The position numbers and the translations under genes were made by a program. Below the pieces are notes generated by a model, which searched no databases, was not told the DNA's origin, and worked only from the letters and a program-made list of their open reading frames with translations. From Mucilaginibacter arboris (GTDB lineage: Bacteria; Bacteroidota; Bacteroidia; Sphingobacteriales; Sphingobacteriaceae), in assembly GCF_009754915.1 (NCBI RefSeq), contig NZ_WPIK01000019.1, positions 1-59,958 of the forward strand: DNA of 59,958 nt. Direction: 5' to 3'. Positions 23,334 to 32,664 of this stretch are shown here, piece after piece; the stretch's first letter is position 1, and each line of letters begins with the position of its first letter.

Positions 23334-25925
23334 TCAGGAATTCAAAAACACAAAGTTGTGGTCAAATTCATCTAATTTAATGTTACTGTCTTTGTTTACT
23401 TTGCCAGCTAATATTTGTTTGGATAGTTCGTTTAGCACCTTTTTTTGGATAACCCGTTTTAGCGGACGGGCGCCAAATTGCGGATCGTAACCTAATTGTC
23501 CTAACCATTCAAGTGCGGCATCGGTAGCTTCAATATGGATGCCCATTTCTTCTAAGGTATGCTGCAATTGGTTAAATTGTAATTTTACAATATTGCCAAT
23601 TTCATCACGGCTTAGCGGGGTGAACATGATGATCTCATCAATCCGGTTTAAAAATTCCGGACGGATAGTTTTACGCAACAGTTCAAACAATTCGTTCTTG
23701 GTTTTCGCAACTACTTCATCATGGTTCAGCTCGTTCAGTATGGTAAAGTTTTCCTGAATAACGTTAGAACCAATGTTGGAAGTCATGATGATGATGGTAT
23801 TTTTAAAGTTTACCACGCGGCCTTTATTATCTGTTAAACGGCCATCATCCAAAACCTGTAACAAGATGTTGAATACATCCGGATGCGCTTTTTCAATCTC
23901 ATCCAGCAAAACCACACTGTATGGTTTCCTGCGGACAGCCTCGGTTAATTGTCCGCCTTCATCATAACCAACATAACCCGGAGGCGCACCGATTAATCTG
24001 GAAACAGCATGGCGTTCCTGATACTCACTCATATCGATCCGTACCAAAGCAGATTCATCATTAAAAAGGTATTCTGCTAATGCCTTTGCTAACTCAGTTT
24101 TACCCACACCGGTTGTTCCCAAAAAGATAAAGGAACCAATTGGCTTACGCGGGTCTTGCAAACCTGCACGGCTTCGGCGGATGGCATCAGAAATTGCTTC
24201 AATCGCTTCTTCCTGGCCGGCTACACGTTTGTGCAGTTCATCTTCTAAATGCAACAGTTTTTCGCGTTCGCTCTGGATCATTTTAGAAACCGGAATACCA
24301 GTCCAACGGGAAACCACACCGGCAATGTCATCGGCTGTAACTTCTTCTTTCAACATACGGCCGTCGCCTTGTTCGTCTTCCAGCTGCTTTTTTAGCTTTT
24401 CAACTTCGGCTTCTGTTTCTTTGATTTTGCCGTAACGTAATTCAGCAACTTTTCCATAATCACCAGCACGTTCTGCCTGTTCCGCTTCCAGTTTATAGTT
24501 TTCTATCTGTTCAATTTTAGAGTTGATGTTATCCACCAAATCCTTTTCACCTTGCCATTTTGCACGGACAGAATCACGTTCGCTGGATAAGTTTGCAATT
24601 TCTTCGCTCAGCTCTTTCACCCGTTTTTCATCGTTTTCGCGTTTAATGGCTTCGCGTTCAATTTCTAACTGCATAATCCGTCGTTCCAGTTCATCTACCA
24701 CTTCCGGAACAGAATCCATTTCCAATCGTAATTTAGAAGCAGCTTCGTCCATTAAATCGATAGCTTTATCTGGTAAAAAGCGATCAGAAATATAACGTTG
24801 CGACATTTCAACCGAAGCAATAATCGCTTCATCTTTAATCCGCACTTTATGGTGGGTTTCGTATTTTTCTTTTATGCCACGGAGAATAGAAATCGCATCC
24901 GCGGTGTCAGGTTCATCAACCGTTACTTTTTGAAAACGACGTTCCAGCGCTTTATCTTTCTCAAAATATTTTTGGTATTCGTTTAAAGTAGTTGCGCCAA
25001 TTGCCCTTAGTTCGCCACGTGCCAACGCAGGTTTTAAAATATTTGCTGCATCCATTGCACCTTCGCCGCCGCCAGCGCCAACCAAAGTATGGATCTCATC
25101 AATAAACAGGATAATTTCTCCATCTGCCTGGGTTACTTCTTTTATCACTGCTTTTAAGCGTTCCTCAAACTCTCCTTTGTATTTCGCGCCGGCAATCAGC
25201 GCGCCCATATCAAGCGAATAAACAGTTTTAGACTTCAGGTTTTCAGGAACATCGCCTTTGATAATCCTGAAAGCAATCCCTTCGGCAATGGCCGTTTTAC
25301 CAACGCCCGGCTCACCAACCAAAATCGGATTGTTTTTAGTACGGCGCGATAAGATCTGGATAACCCGGCGGATCTCTTCATCTCTTCCAATTACCGGATC
25401 AAGCTTGCCTGATTCTGCATATTCATTTAAGTTACGTGCGTATTTATTGAGCGAGTTATAGGTTGCTTCTGCGTTTTGCCCTGTTACTTTATTGGTTCCG
25501 CGCAATTCTAAAATTGCTTTTTTAAGGTCTTTTTCGGTTGCCCCAGAATCTTTGAGTAAAGAACTTGTTTTATCATTAGCCGCTAAAACAGCTAACAAAA
25601 GATGTTCTACAGATACAAATTCGTCTTTAAATTCTTTAACATACGACAATGCTTTTTGCAAAGTACTGTTGGTGCCAGACGATAAATAAACATCACTGCC
25701 GCTAACTTTTGGGTAAGTAGCAATTTGTTCGTCCAGCGAAGTATTAAGCCGGTTTATGTTAACGTTAAGTTTTTTCAGCAAATAATTTACAACGTTTTCA
25801 TCCACCAGCAACATTCCTTTCAGCAAGTGCGCATTTTCTATCGCCTGCTGTTGGTTTCCGGAAGTAATTTCAGATGCTTTCTGAATAGCTTCCTGAGCTT
25901 TTATGGTATAGTTGTTTAAGTTCAT
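23334..25925 (-). CDS. clpB: ATP-dependent disaggregase ClpB
   Basis: 863 aa, full length for the family. Clp N-terminal domain ([17 protein letters not shown]..), first AAA+ module with Walker A GEPGVGKT at 204-211 and Walker [17 protein letters not shown], the long coiled-coil M domain (~residues 400-530, [20 protein letters not shown]-type heptads), second AAA+ module with Walker A GTTGVGKT and the pore motif GYVGYDEGG, and a C-terminal D2-small domain. It works with DnaK/J to resolubilise aggregated protein in the cytosol. It stands alone, divergent from a histidine kinase; a Bacteroidota-type -7 element lies about 30 nt upstream. Confidence 0.97.
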   Translation of the reverse strand: MNLNNYTIKAQEAIQKASEITSGNQQQAIENAHLLKGMLLVDENVVNYLLKKLNVNINRLNTSLDEQIATYPKVSGSDVYLSSGTNSTLQKALSYVKEFKDEFVSVEHLLLAVLAANDKTSSLLKDSGATEKDLKKAILELRGTNKVTGQNAEATYNSLNKYARNLNEYAESGKLDPVIGRDEEIRRVIQILSRRTKNNPILVGEPGVGKTAIAEGIAFRIIKGDVPENLKSKTVYSLDMGALIAGAKYKGEFEERLKAVIKEVTQADGEIILFIDEIHTLVGAGGGEGAMDAANILKPALARGELRAIGATTLNEYQKYFEKDKALERRFQKVTVDEPDTADAISILRGIKEKYETHHKVRIKDEAIIASVEMSQRYISDRFLPDKAIDLMDEAASKLRLEMDSVPEVVDELERRIMQLEIEREAIKRENDEKRVKELSEEIANLSSERDSVRAKWQGEKDLVDNINSKIEQIENYKLEAEQAERAGDYGKVAELRYGKIKETEAEVEKLKKQLEDEQGDGRMLKEEVTADDIAGVVSRWTGIPVSKMIQSEREKLLHLEDELHKRVAGQEEAIEAISDAIRRSRAGLQDPRKPIGSFIFLGTTGVGKTELAKALAEYLFNDESALVRIDMSEYQERHAVSRLIGAPPGYVGYDEGGQLTEAVRRKPYSVVLLDEIEKAHPDVFNILLQVLDDGRLTDNKGRVVNFKNTIIIMTSNIGSNVIQENFTILNELNHDEVVAKTKNELFELLRKTIRPEFLNRIDEIIMFTPLSRDEIGNIVKLQFNQLQHTLEEMGIHIEATDAALEWLGQLGYDPQFGARPLKRVIQKKVLNELSKQILAGKVNKDSNIKLDEFDHNFVFLNS

Positions 25926-25953
25926 AGTAATTACTCTTTTACAAATTCACTAC

Positions 25954-25961
25954 CAAAGCTA
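25954..25961 (-). promoter_or_regulatory. Bacteroidota -7 element (TAGCTTTG) of clpB
   Basis: On the minus strand, TAGCTTTG (pattern TAnnTTTG) lies 28 nt before the clpB ATG, in the divergent region shared with the histidine kinase. A -33 TTTG was not clearly seen. No CIRCE-type inverted repeat was found. Confidence 0.5.
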
Positions 25962-26163
25962 CAAGTTAACAGTAGAAGGGAAAATTTGTCAGGGAGATTT
26001 AATTTGAAAAGACAAAAGGGCAGTGCCGATTATGGAAACGCTTTTTTTAATATAATTGGGGTTAGAAATAATACTTTTAAAAAATATTAGGATTTTGTTT
26101 GTTCAATACGTAAAAATCGTATAACAAATAACATTGCTCAGCCTTTAAGCTAACATAAATAAC

Positions 26164-27510
26164 TTGGACAAGCTCTTTTTTAAAAAAATACCTGCCGGAT
26201 CAAAAGCACAATTTCAGTCTTTTTACCTGCTTCAAAATTTACAAGTAATCAAAATATTTAGTTCCATTTTTTTTTGTTTGAACTTATTTTTACGCATCGT
26301 TTCCTTTTTTTACCAAAAAGATTTAAGCGCTTTTAAATATTACCAGGAACACAACTTTGTAAATTGGATGCATTTACTGGTTTTGCCTTTATTCCTTTTT
26401 CTGGATAGATTACTGTTGATGGCCTATCAGCATAAAACAAAAATCACTATATACGTTACCAGAATTTTTACAATTGCTTTTGGAAGTTATCTTGTAATTA
26501 GCGGTATGTTAACCAGTTTTATGGCGATGCATAATCCGCATAATACCTTAACTTTTTTTATGGTTGCTTTGATCATTACCGCCGGAACATTGGTTTTTGA
26601 AGTGCCGGAAGTAATCATCATCATTGCTGTTATAGAAGCAGTATTTTATGCTTTATTAAAGTTCAATATTGCTAACAACACAGATTTTATCTACAACATT
26701 CTGGCAAGTATAGTATTATCGACCGGTTTTTATATGGTCTCCAGGTATCTCTATACTTACAAATTCAAGAATTTTTTGCAGCTGATCCAAATCGAGCAAA
26801 ACAATATTGAGCTGCAAAAAGCTAGCAACTTTAAAAATGAAGTGCTTGGAATGGTTGCACATGATCTGCGGAATCCGATTGCCGCAATCGAATCTATTGC
26901 TTCGCTGATGGAGATGGACGAGCTTGACAAAGAAACGGGAGAGAACGTAACGATGATTAAAGCATCGTGTGTAAAGGCACGTGAAATTGTAAACGAACTG
27001 CTGGAAGCTGCGCGTGATGAAAGCGATTTAGAACTTGTAACAACCGTGGTTAATGTAAATGAGTTGCTGGTGAGTTTGGTTAACGAATGGAAAAATCAGA
27101 ATGTGGGTAACGAGATTGTTTTTGTATCTGCGGATAAAAACAGCTACTCCAATATTAATACTGAAAAATTTCATCGCGTTTTAGATAACCTGATTACCAA
27201 TGCTGTTAAGTTTTCAGAGCCGGAAGGCAAAATAGAAGTCAGGTTAACAGAAGTTAAGCAAGATGTTTGTATTGAAGTAAAAGATTACGGTATTGGTATT
27301 CCTCAGCATTTATTACCTTATATTTTTGATCGTTTTACCAAATCAAGCCGTAAAGGTTTACGGGGAGAAAAATCAACCGGTTTAGGATTAAACATTGCAC
27401 GCCGGATTGTAGAAAAACACGGCGGAACGATGGAAGCAGAAAGCATAGAAAACGAGGGTTCCATTTTTCGCATCTGTTTACCAAAGGCCGATGCTTCTTT
27501 TACCGCCTAA
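26164..27510 (+). CDS. Membrane-bound sensor histidine kinase
   Basis: 448 aa. About six transmembrane helices span residues ~25-205, with no large periplasmic domain. The kinase core follows: H-box MVAHDLRNPIAAIE (phospho-acceptor H233), N-box DNLITNAVKFS, G1 DYGIGIP, F-box FDRFTKSS, G2 GLGLNIA. No ATG fits the N terminus; a TTG at 26164, after an in-frame stop, is the likely start. No response regulator is adjacent (orphan). The last residues, ADASFTA-stop, are encoded by a copy of the short interspersed repeat. Confidence 0.9.
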   Translation: MDKLFFKKIPAGSKAQFQSFYLLQNLQVIKIFSSIFFCLNLFLRIVSFFYQKDLSAFKYYQEHNFVNWMHLLVLPLFLFLDRLLLMAYQHKTKITIYVTRIFTIAFGSYLVISGMLTSFMAMHNPHNTLTFFMVALIITAGTLVFEVPEVIIIIAVIEAVFYALLKFNIANNTDFIYNILASIVLSTGFYMVSRYLYTYKFKNFLQLIQIEQNNIELQKASNFKNEVLGMVAHDLRNPIAAIESIASLMEMDELDKETGENVTMIKASCVKAREIVNELLEAARDESDLELVTTVVNVNELLVSLVNEWKNQNVGNEIVFVSADKNSYSNINTEKFHRVLDNLITNAVKFSEPEGKIEVRLTEVKQDVCIEVKDYGIGIPQHLLPYIFDRFTKSSRKGLRGEKSTGLGLNIARRIVEKHGGTMEAESIENEGSIFRICLPKADASFTA

Positions 27511-27514
27511 AAAT
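27490..27514 (+). repeat. Short interspersed repeat forming the 3' end of a coding sequence
   Basis: GATGCTTCTTTTACCGCC followed by TAAAAAT. The first 21 bases encode DASFTA and the TAA stop of the histidine kinase; it also abuts the convergent helicase gene. Confidence 0.85.
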
Positions 27515-27515
27515 C

Positions 27516-28937
27516 TTACTCTGCAGCCTTTTCCAGGTAAAAGTTGTCGCTGAAATTAATCAGGAAGAGCTCTTTTGTTGCGCGGGTACACGCAGTATAA
27601 AACCAGCGGAGGAAATCTGTGTTCAACATATCTTCCGTTAAATAACCCTGGTCTACAAAAACTGCGTCCCACTGGCCGCCTTGCGCTTTATGACAGGTTA
27701 CGGCATAAGCAAATTTAATCTGCAAAGCATTAAAATAGGGATTGGCTTTCAGCCCTTCCATTTTTTTCTGGCGGCTGGTTAGGTGTTCGTAATCCTTCAT
27801 CACTTCTTCATAAAAGCGCTGGTTTTCTGATTGAGAAAGACTTGGTGTTTCGGTGTAAAGTGTATTAAGCATCACGGTACAGTCTAAAGTTAAAGCATCT
27901 GCATAATCGGTAAATTCTATTTGTACATCAGCAAACTGAAAACCATACATTTCTCTGATGTTGCGTACTCTTTTTATCTGGCCAATATCTCCGTTGGCAA
28001 TAAAATCTGTGCTGGTTTCTTCATTTTCTTTTAACCAGAAGTAATTGTTGCGCACCACCATTACAAAATCCCCTCCCGTAAGTTCTTCTTCCCGGTACAA
28101 AATACGTGCACGTACTTGCTGGTTGTAACTATTTGCGTTTTTATTGGAACGGCAAATGAGCAACGTGTTTTCTATGCCGTATTTATTGTAGGCATAATTT
28201 AAACCTTCTTCCAACCGTTCGCCAGTCATCCGGTAAATATCTTTAAAACCTTTCGTGGTAATTTGCGGATATTCTGCTTCTTCATTTCGGATCAGGTTCC
28301 GCATTAACGTTACGTTTTCTAAAATACCCGAATTTTTTTCCTGCCGCATCACTTCGGTCAACTCATAACTAAATATTTTCAAATGAAATAAATCTTTCAG
28401 CAACTTTGGCTCGAGAGCAATACTGTGTTCAGAACCAACAGGAGGAAGCTGCGCCGTATCACCAATTAATAAAAGCTTACAATTACGGGAATTATAAACA
28501 TATTCAACCAGGTCGTGTAATAAACTGTTGCCGTTCCCATTGCCTTCTCCAGAAATCATAGAAGCTTCATCAACAATAAACAATGTGTTTTCGTGCAGGT
28601 TATCAGCGGTAGAAAAAGCAAGGTCTGGCGTTACGGCGCTTTTTTTACGGTATATTTTTTTGTGGATGGTAAAAGCTTTCCGGCCCGAGTAACTGCCCAT
28701 TACTTTAGCTGCTCGGCCGGTTGGTGCCAGCAAAACCGACTGGTATTGATAGTTTTTAAGCAGCTTTACCAATGCAGCCAAAGCAGTAGTTTTACCCGTA
28801 CCGGCATATCCTTTCAGGATAAAACAAGTATCTTCATCGGTATTGGTTAAAAAACGGTGCAGCAGGTTAAACAGCTCCATTTGCTGTTGGGTTGGCGTAT
28901 GCGGAAAAGCTTTAAGCAGAAGGCTTTCGTTCATCAT
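27516..28937 (-). CDS. RecD/UvrD-like ATP-dependent DNA helicase
   Basis: 473 aa from the ATG at 28937 (a TTG lies two codons further upstream). Superfamily 1 helicase motifs: Walker A GYAGTGKTT near residues 45-53 of the frame, motif II FIVDEASM, motif III LLIGDTAQLPPV, and the C-terminal UvrD_C_2-type YAVTCHKAQGGQWDAVFVD. The architecture is that of short RecD2/Pif1-like helicases that act 5'-3' alone. Its promoter region is shared with the divergent DUF3822 gene. Common in Bacteroidota; role in repair or replication inferred. Confidence 0.88.
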   Translation of the reverse strand: MMNESLLLKAFPHTPTQQQMELFNLLHRFLTNTDEDTCFILKGYAGTGKTTALAALVKLLKNYQYQSVLLAPTGRAAKVMGSYSGRKAFTIHKKIYRKKSAVTPDLAFSTADNLHENTLFIVDEASMISGEGNGNGNSLLHDLVEYVYNSRNCKLLLIGDTAQLPPVGSEHSIALEPKLLKDLFHLKIFSYELTEVMRQEKNSGILENVTLMRNLIRNEEAEYPQITTKGFKDIYRMTGERLEEGLNYAYNKYGIENTLLICRSNKNANSYNQQVRARILYREEELTGGDFVMVVRNNYFWLKENEETSTDFIANGDIGQIKRVRNIREMYGFQFADVQIEFTDYADALTLDCTVMLNTLYTETPSLSQSENQRFYEEVMKDYEHLTSRQKKMEGLKANPYFNALQIKFAYAVTCHKAQGGQWDAVFVDQGYLTEDMLNTDFLRWFYTACTRATKELFLINFSDNFYLEKAAE

Positions 28938-28984
28938 CCCCAAAAATGACTATAAAAACGGTTAAAGTCTATGCCAAAAATTTT

Positions 28985-28992
28985 TACTTTTG
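28985..28992 (+). promoter_or_regulatory. Bacteroidota -7 element (TACTTTTG)
   Basis: TACTTTTG (TAnnTTTG) lies 7 nt before the ATG at 29000. If used, the transcript of the DUF3822/rsmD operon would be nearly leaderless and could not include the earlier ATG at 28946; this decided the start chosen here. Confidence 0.5.
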
Positions 28993-28999
28993 TTTACCG

Positions 29000-29800
29000 A
29001 TGCACTTTGTCCCGATAAATTATTCCGATCCTGGTTTTAACCCTGTTCACACGGCTGATTTTCAGTTGATGGTTATTTTAAGCCAGGATACTTTTAGCTA
29101 TGCTGTCCGTCATCCTGCAACACAGAGGTTGGTGAGCGTAAGTACAGATAATCCATTAACCGAACTATTTGAACTGCAAAACAACTTGGGTTTATTAACC
29201 TCATCTTACCAAAAAGTTGTTGTAGCGGTTGAAACGCCTAGTTTTTGCCTCGTCCCAAATGCTATTTTTACACCTGATAATTTGCTGGACTTTGCAGCTT
29301 TTTTGTCGGTAAAAGAAGCAGATGTGATTTTAACTGATGAAATAGAAAACGGACAAAACAAGGTTATTTTTACTTTTGATGAAGGGCTGGTACAAAAATT
29401 AGCAGCGCATTTTAATACCACAAAAATTGAATTTGCACCAAAAAGCTGGATAAAAACAGTAATACAAGCAGAACTTCCAGGGCAAAATTTGTATTTGATG
29501 ATCGAAAAGGACCAGTTGCAGGTGTTGTATCCGGAACGGAAAAATGTGCGTTTTTATAACCAGTTTTCCTGCTCAAGTATCGACGAATTAGTTTATTACA
29601 CCGCGCTGGTAGCAGAACAGTTAAAGCTAAAACCACAGGAAACCGCATTGATTATTTGCGGCAGGGCAGAAGCAGGTGATGAACAGGTGCTTCGTTTAAG
29701 GCAGTTTTTTAAAGAAGCCAGTTTATTTAATACACCTGCTTTTAAACAACGCAACAATTTGCAGCAGCATCAGGTAGTTAATTTTTTAGGTTTGATTTAA
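29000..29800 (+). CDS. DUF3822 family protein
   Basis: 266 aa from the ATG at 29000 (MHFVPINYSDPGF..); an in-frame ATG at 28946 would add 18 residues but lies upstream of the likely -7 element. DUF3822 proteins are Bacteroidota-specific, have an ASKHA-like (actin/hexokinase) two-lobed pattern, and almost always precede rsmD, as here (stop and start overlap in TAATG). Function unproven; the conserved linkage suggests a role with ribosomal RNA methylation. A segment near 29299-29322 (FLSVKEAD) resembles the short repeat. Confidence 0.85.
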   Translation: MHFVPINYSDPGFNPVHTADFQLMVILSQDTFSYAVRHPATQRLVSVSTDNPLTELFELQNNLGLLTSSYQKVVVAVETPSFCLVPNAIFTPDNLLDFAAFLSVKEADVILTDEIENGQNKVIFTFDEGLVQKLAAHFNTTKIEFAPKSWIKTVIQAELPGQNLYLMIEKDQLQVLYPERKNVRFYNQFSCSSIDELVYYTALVAEQLKLKPQETALIICGRAEAGDEQVLRLRQFFKEASLFNTPAFKQRNNLQQHQVVNFLGLI

Positions 29801-30342
29801 TGCGGATAATTGGAGGACGTTTAAAAGGGTTACGCTTAAACCCACCCAATAATTTACCGGTGAGGCCAACAACAGACCTGGCCAAAGAAGCATTGTTTAA
29901 CATTTTAAACAATCTGCTGGATTTTGAAGGTTTAAAAGTGCTTGATCTATTTAGCGGGACCGGGAATATTGCGATGGAATTTGCTTCGCGAAATGCAGAA
30001 AAAGTAGTAGCGGTTGACCGTGCAGCACAATGTATATATTATTTAAAAGATATGGCAGCCAAACATCAACTGCCTGAAATTATCACTTTTAAAGCGGATG
30101 TTTTTAAGTTCCTGGAATTGGAAACCGATCAATACGACGTTATTTTTGCTGATCCGCCTTACGATCTGGATAAAATTCCACAATTGCCAAATGCTGTTTT
30201 TATCCGTAATTTGTTGTTAACTAATGGTTTGTTAATTATAGAACATCCATCTTATCAAAATTTAAGCAATCAGCCTAATTTCAGCGAAAAAAGAATTTAT
30301 GGAAATACTGCTTTTTCTTTTTTTAAAATTGAAGGTGTTTAA
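29800..30342 (+). CDS. rsmD: 16S rRNA (guanine966-N2)-methyltransferase RsmD
   Basis: 180 aa. Starts MRIIGGRLKGLRL followed by RPTTDLAKEALFNIL, the RsmD signature. SAM-binding motif I LDLFSGTGNIAMEFASR and the N6/N2-methylase catalytic motif DPPY (FADPPYDLD). It methylates G966 of 16S rRNA in the small-subunit assembly intermediate. It overlaps the upstream DUF3822 gene by one nucleotide, so the two are translationally coupled. Confidence 0.95.
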   Translation: MRIIGGRLKGLRLNPPNNLPVRPTTDLAKEALFNILNNLLDFEGLKVLDLFSGTGNIAMEFASRNAEKVVAVDRAAQCIYYLKDMAAKHQLPEIITFKADVFKFLELETDQYDVIFADPPYDLDKIPQLPNAVFIRNLLLTNGLLIIEHPSYQNLSNQPNFSEKRIYGNTAFSFFKIEGV

Positions 30343-30360
30343 ACTTATTCCGTCTATTTT

Positions 30361-30386
30361 ATATGCTTCTTTTACCATATAAAAAT
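30361..30386 (+). repeat. Short interspersed repeat
   Basis: ATATGCTTCTTTTACCAT followed by ATAAAAAT, 19 nt after the rsmD stop. Confidence 0.75.
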
Positions 30387-30422
30387 CATAATATCTCCGT
30401 ACTTTTTGTAATACTGCAAAAA

Positions 30423-30444
30423 ATACAGGCATAAAAGAAGTATT
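30423..30444 (-). repeat. Short interspersed repeat, degenerate
   Basis: ATACAGGCATAAAAGAAG followed by TATT. It makes a loose inverted pair with the copy at 30361-30386. Confidence 0.6.
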
Positions 30445-30459
30445 ATAATTAAGGCTTAA

Positions 30460-30484
30460 AACAGTTCCATTTTTGGGAACTGTT
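30460..30484. promoter_or_regulatory. Inverted repeat, putative HigA operator
   Basis: AACAGTTCC-attttTG-GGAACTGTT: perfect 9-bp arms with a 7-bp spacer, ending about 20 nt before the toxin start and next to a -7-like TATCTTTG (30488-30495). This is the expected place for autorepression by the HigA-type antitoxin. Confidence 0.7.
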
Positions 30485-30503
30485 TATTATCTTTGATAAA
30501 TCT

Positions 30504-30797
30504 TTGAGAGTTATTGCTAAAAAAACACTTCGCGACTTTTGGGAGATACATCCCGATTGTGTACATCAATTAAAATCTTGGTATCAAGAGGCAAACACTA
30601 ATAATTGGAATAATCCTGCTGAAATTAAAATGAAGTATCCGAGTGCAAGTTTTTTAGCAGATAACAGAGTTGTATTCAATATAAAAGGAAATAGTTATAG
30701 GCTAATTGTTAAAATAAATTACGACTATCAAATGTTGTGGATAAGATTTATTGGCACACATGCAGAATATGATAAAACGGATGCAACAAAAATTTAA
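30504..30797 (+). CDS. higB: HigB-type toxin (mRNA interferase)
   Basis: 97 aa. RVIAKKTLRDFWEIHPDCVHQLKSWYQEA...NNPAEIKMKYPSASFLADNRVVFNIKGNSYRLIVKINY...LWIRFIGTHAEYDK, the typical HigB_toxin family sequence of a RelE-fold ribosome-dependent mRNA interferase. The start is TTG at 30504; no in-frame ATG exists near the conserved N terminus. As is usual for hig loci the toxin gene comes first, followed 5 nt later by the antitoxin. Confidence 0.9.
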   Translation: MRVIAKKTLRDFWEIHPDCVHQLKSWYQEANTNNWNNPAEIKMKYPSASFLADNRVVFNIKGNSYRLIVKINYDYQMLWIRFIGTHAEYDKTDATKI

Positions 30798-30802
30798 ATA
30801 GG

Positions 30803-31159
30803 ATGATTATTAAACCCATTAAGACTGAGCAGGATTATCAACAAGCTTTAAAGCGGCTGGAACAGATTTTCGACTCTAAGAAAAATTCTGCTGAAGGAGA
30901 TGAATTGGAAGTATTGGGAATTTTGATTGCGAAATATGAAGATGAACATTTTCCTGTGGGCTTTCCAGATCCTATTGAAGCTATAAAATTCAGAATGGAG
31001 CAAATGGGATATAACCAAACTGATTTGGCTAAAATGGTTGGCTTAAAAAGCAGGGCAAGCGAAATTTTAAACAGAAAAAGAAAATTATCTTTAGAGATGA
31101 TCCGATTACTCCATGAAAGTTTGAAAATTCCGACAGAGGTTTTGATCCAGGCTTACTAA
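30803..31159 (+). CDS. higA: HigA-type antitoxin
   Basis: 118 aa. N-terminal dimer/toxin-binding region (IKPIKTEQDYQQALKRLEQIFDS..GDELEVLGILIAKYE), then an Xre/Cro-type helix-turn-helix (FRMEQMGYNQTDLAKMVGLKSRASEILNRKRKLSLEMIRLLHESLKIP). It neutralises the upstream HigB and probably binds the 9-bp inverted repeat before the operon. The locus looks intact. Confidence 0.9.
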   Translation: MIIKPIKTEQDYQQALKRLEQIFDSKKNSAEGDELEVLGILIAKYEDEHFPVGFPDPIEAIKFRMEQMGYNQTDLAKMVGLKSRASEILNRKRKLSLEMIRLLHESLKIPTEVLIQAY

Positions 31160-31227
31160 TAAAAATTTAGCTGTTGTTTTTCCTGATCTGAAATTATCAT
31201 ACTTATTTATTCATCTACTAATTAACT

Positions 31228-31689
31228 ATGAAAACTGCCCTTTTTCCCGGTTCTTTTGATCCGGTTACCAAAGCCCATGTTGATATTTTAAAACGGTCAG
31301 TCAGTCTGTTTGATAAAGTTTACGTTGGAATTGGTTTAAACAGCACTAAAAAACCTTTTATTACACCAGAAAAGCGGGAACAAATGCTAAAAGCTGTTTT
31401 TGCAGATGAGCCGCGTATAGAAGTAATTGCTTATGAAGGCTTAACAGTTGAATTTTGTAAACAAATTGGCGCCGCTTACATGATCCGTGGTATCCGTACC
31501 GTTTCTGATTTTGAGTACGAAAAAGCCATTGCCCAAATGAACCATGCTTTAGAACCCGAAATAGAAAGCATATTTATTGTAAGTAAACCGGGTTATTCTT
31601 CCATCAGCTCTACCATTGTGCGCGAAATTTTAAAGTATAACGGCGATGTAAGCCAATTTATCCCTAAAGAGGCACTTCCGTTTCTGTAA
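31228..31689 (+). CDS. coaD: Pantetheine-phosphate adenylyltransferase CoaD
   Basis: 153 aa, full length. ATP-binding motif FPGSFDPVTKAHVDIL (T/H-x-G-H variant TKAH), then RGIRTVSDFEYEKAIAQMN and YSSISSTIVREI. It converts 4'-phosphopantetheine and ATP to dephospho-CoA, the fourth step of CoA synthesis. The last 26 nt overlap the 3' end of the convergent NUDIX gene. Confidence 0.96.
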   Translation: MKTALFPGSFDPVTKAHVDILKRSVSLFDKVYVGIGLNSTKKPFITPEKREQMLKAVFADEPRIEVIAYEGLTVEFCKQIGAAYMIRGIRTVSDFEYEKAIAQMNHALEPEIESIFIVSKPGYSSISSTIVREILKYNGDVSQFIPKEALPFL

Positions 31690-32305
31690 GTAAACCTATA
31701 GTATCCAAAACATCAACAATAGATGGATAGGTATTTTGGGTTAAAATGGTAAATTTTTCGCGCGTAAACCAACATGCCTTGGTGATGCCTTCTTCCTTTT
31801 GCGGTTTTAATTTTTCCTGTCCTTCTGCTTTCATCCGGTACCAGTGTGTTTTTTTCAAAGCCAGTTCTTTGTTACGCTGCGGATAAACGTGATAGGTTTT
31901 ACAAATTTTTCTGCCTGCTTTTTTTACCCGGATACCGCATTCTTCTTCCACCTCCCTCACAGCGGCTTTCCGTGTTTTTTCCCCTTCTTCAATTTTCCCT
32001 TTTGGTAAGTCCCACACACCGTTTCTAAAAATAACCAAGTACTCTTTGCGCTCGTTTCTAACTAAACCGCCTGCTGCTTCAATCAGCCTGACACTTTTAG
32101 CCAGCTTTTTCAAAGTTGATTTGGCATTTTTACACAAAAACAAGAATTTTTGTTTCTCAGCAGAAGCGGAGATAAGCCGATAAAGATTTTTCAAATCAGC
32201 AACCTCAGCACTCAAGTCCTGGTAAACTGTTAAATTTGGGGGTACAGCTTCTGCAACAACCAAAAGTTTCTCGTTGATGTAAATATGAAATATGGTATTT
32301 TCCAT
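31664..32305 (-). CDS. NUDIX hydrolase
   Basis: 213 aa from the ATG at 32305 (MENTIFHIYINEKLLVV); the frame further upstream runs into the intergenic repeat. The N-terminal ~65 residues precede a NUDIX domain with the box GKIEEGEKTRKAAVREVEEECGI (G-x5-E-x7-RE-x2-EE-x-G). It hydrolyses a nucleoside diphosphate linked to another moiety; the substrate is undefined. It is convergent with, and overlaps, coaD. Confidence 0.9.
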   Translation of the reverse strand: MENTIFHIYINEKLLVVAEAVPPNLTVYQDLSAEVADLKNLYRLISASAEKQKFLFLCKNAKSTLKKLAKSVRLIEAAGGLVRNERKEYLVIFRNGVWDLPKGKIEEGEKTRKAAVREVEEECGIRVKKAGRKICKTYHVYPQRNKELALKKTHWYRMKAEGQEKLKPQKEEGITKACWFTREKFTILTQNTYPSIVDVLDTIGLLTETEVPL

Positions 32306-32357
32306 AGTGTGTTTGTCGTGTTTAACCAATAAATTCAGGTTCAGGTTTATGCCTGCC

Positions 32358-32382
32358 AATTTTACCGGCGTAAAAGAAGCAT
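32358..32382 (-). repeat. Short interspersed repeat
   Basis: AATTTTACCGGCGTAAAAG followed by AAGCAT, between the NUDIX gene start and the terminator of the next minus-strand gene. Confidence 0.75.
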
Positions 32383-32406
32383 AAATTATTGTAATCGTTA
32401 AAATAA

Positions 32407-32455
32407 AAAAAGGTTTGCACCGTCAGATTAATTATCTAACCGGCACAAACCTTCA
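32407..32455 (-). terminator. Long imperfect terminator hairpin
   Basis: On the minus strand, AAGGTTTGTGCCGGTTAGAT and ATCTGACGGTGCAAACCTT pair around AATTA with a few mismatches and are followed by TTTTTTAT. It ends the 56-residue gene at 32494-32664. Confidence 0.75.
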
Positions 32456-32493
32456 ATTCGGCTTGATATTGGGCGTATTACATTAATAATGTA

Positions 32494-32664
32494 TTACATT
32501 AGCATCGGAAGCGCACTAAAAATAGTGCTGTAATTTTCAATGGCAATTTCCAGATCCATTTTTACTTTGGTGGTATCACGGTGTTCTGCTTCTGCCATAC
32601 TCAATAAACCACTTTTTTCTTCTATATCGTTACTCAGTTTTTTTAACAAGGCTTGAATTTCCAT
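32494..32664 (-). CDS. Small helical hypothetical protein (56 aa)
   Basis: ATG at 32664, TAA at 32494-32496. The product begins MEIQALLKKLSNDIEEKSG and continues as one amphipathic helix-rich chain (LLSMAEAEHRDTTKVKMDLEIAIENY..), then SALPMLM-stop. The heptad-like pattern suggests a coiled-coil or helical hairpin. It has its own terminator and a plausible upstream region. No family recognised. Short length and coherent composition support a real small gene. Confidence 0.6.
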   Translation of the reverse strand: MEIQALLKKLSNDIEEKSGLLSMAEAEHRDTTKVKMDLEIAIENYSTIFSALPMLM

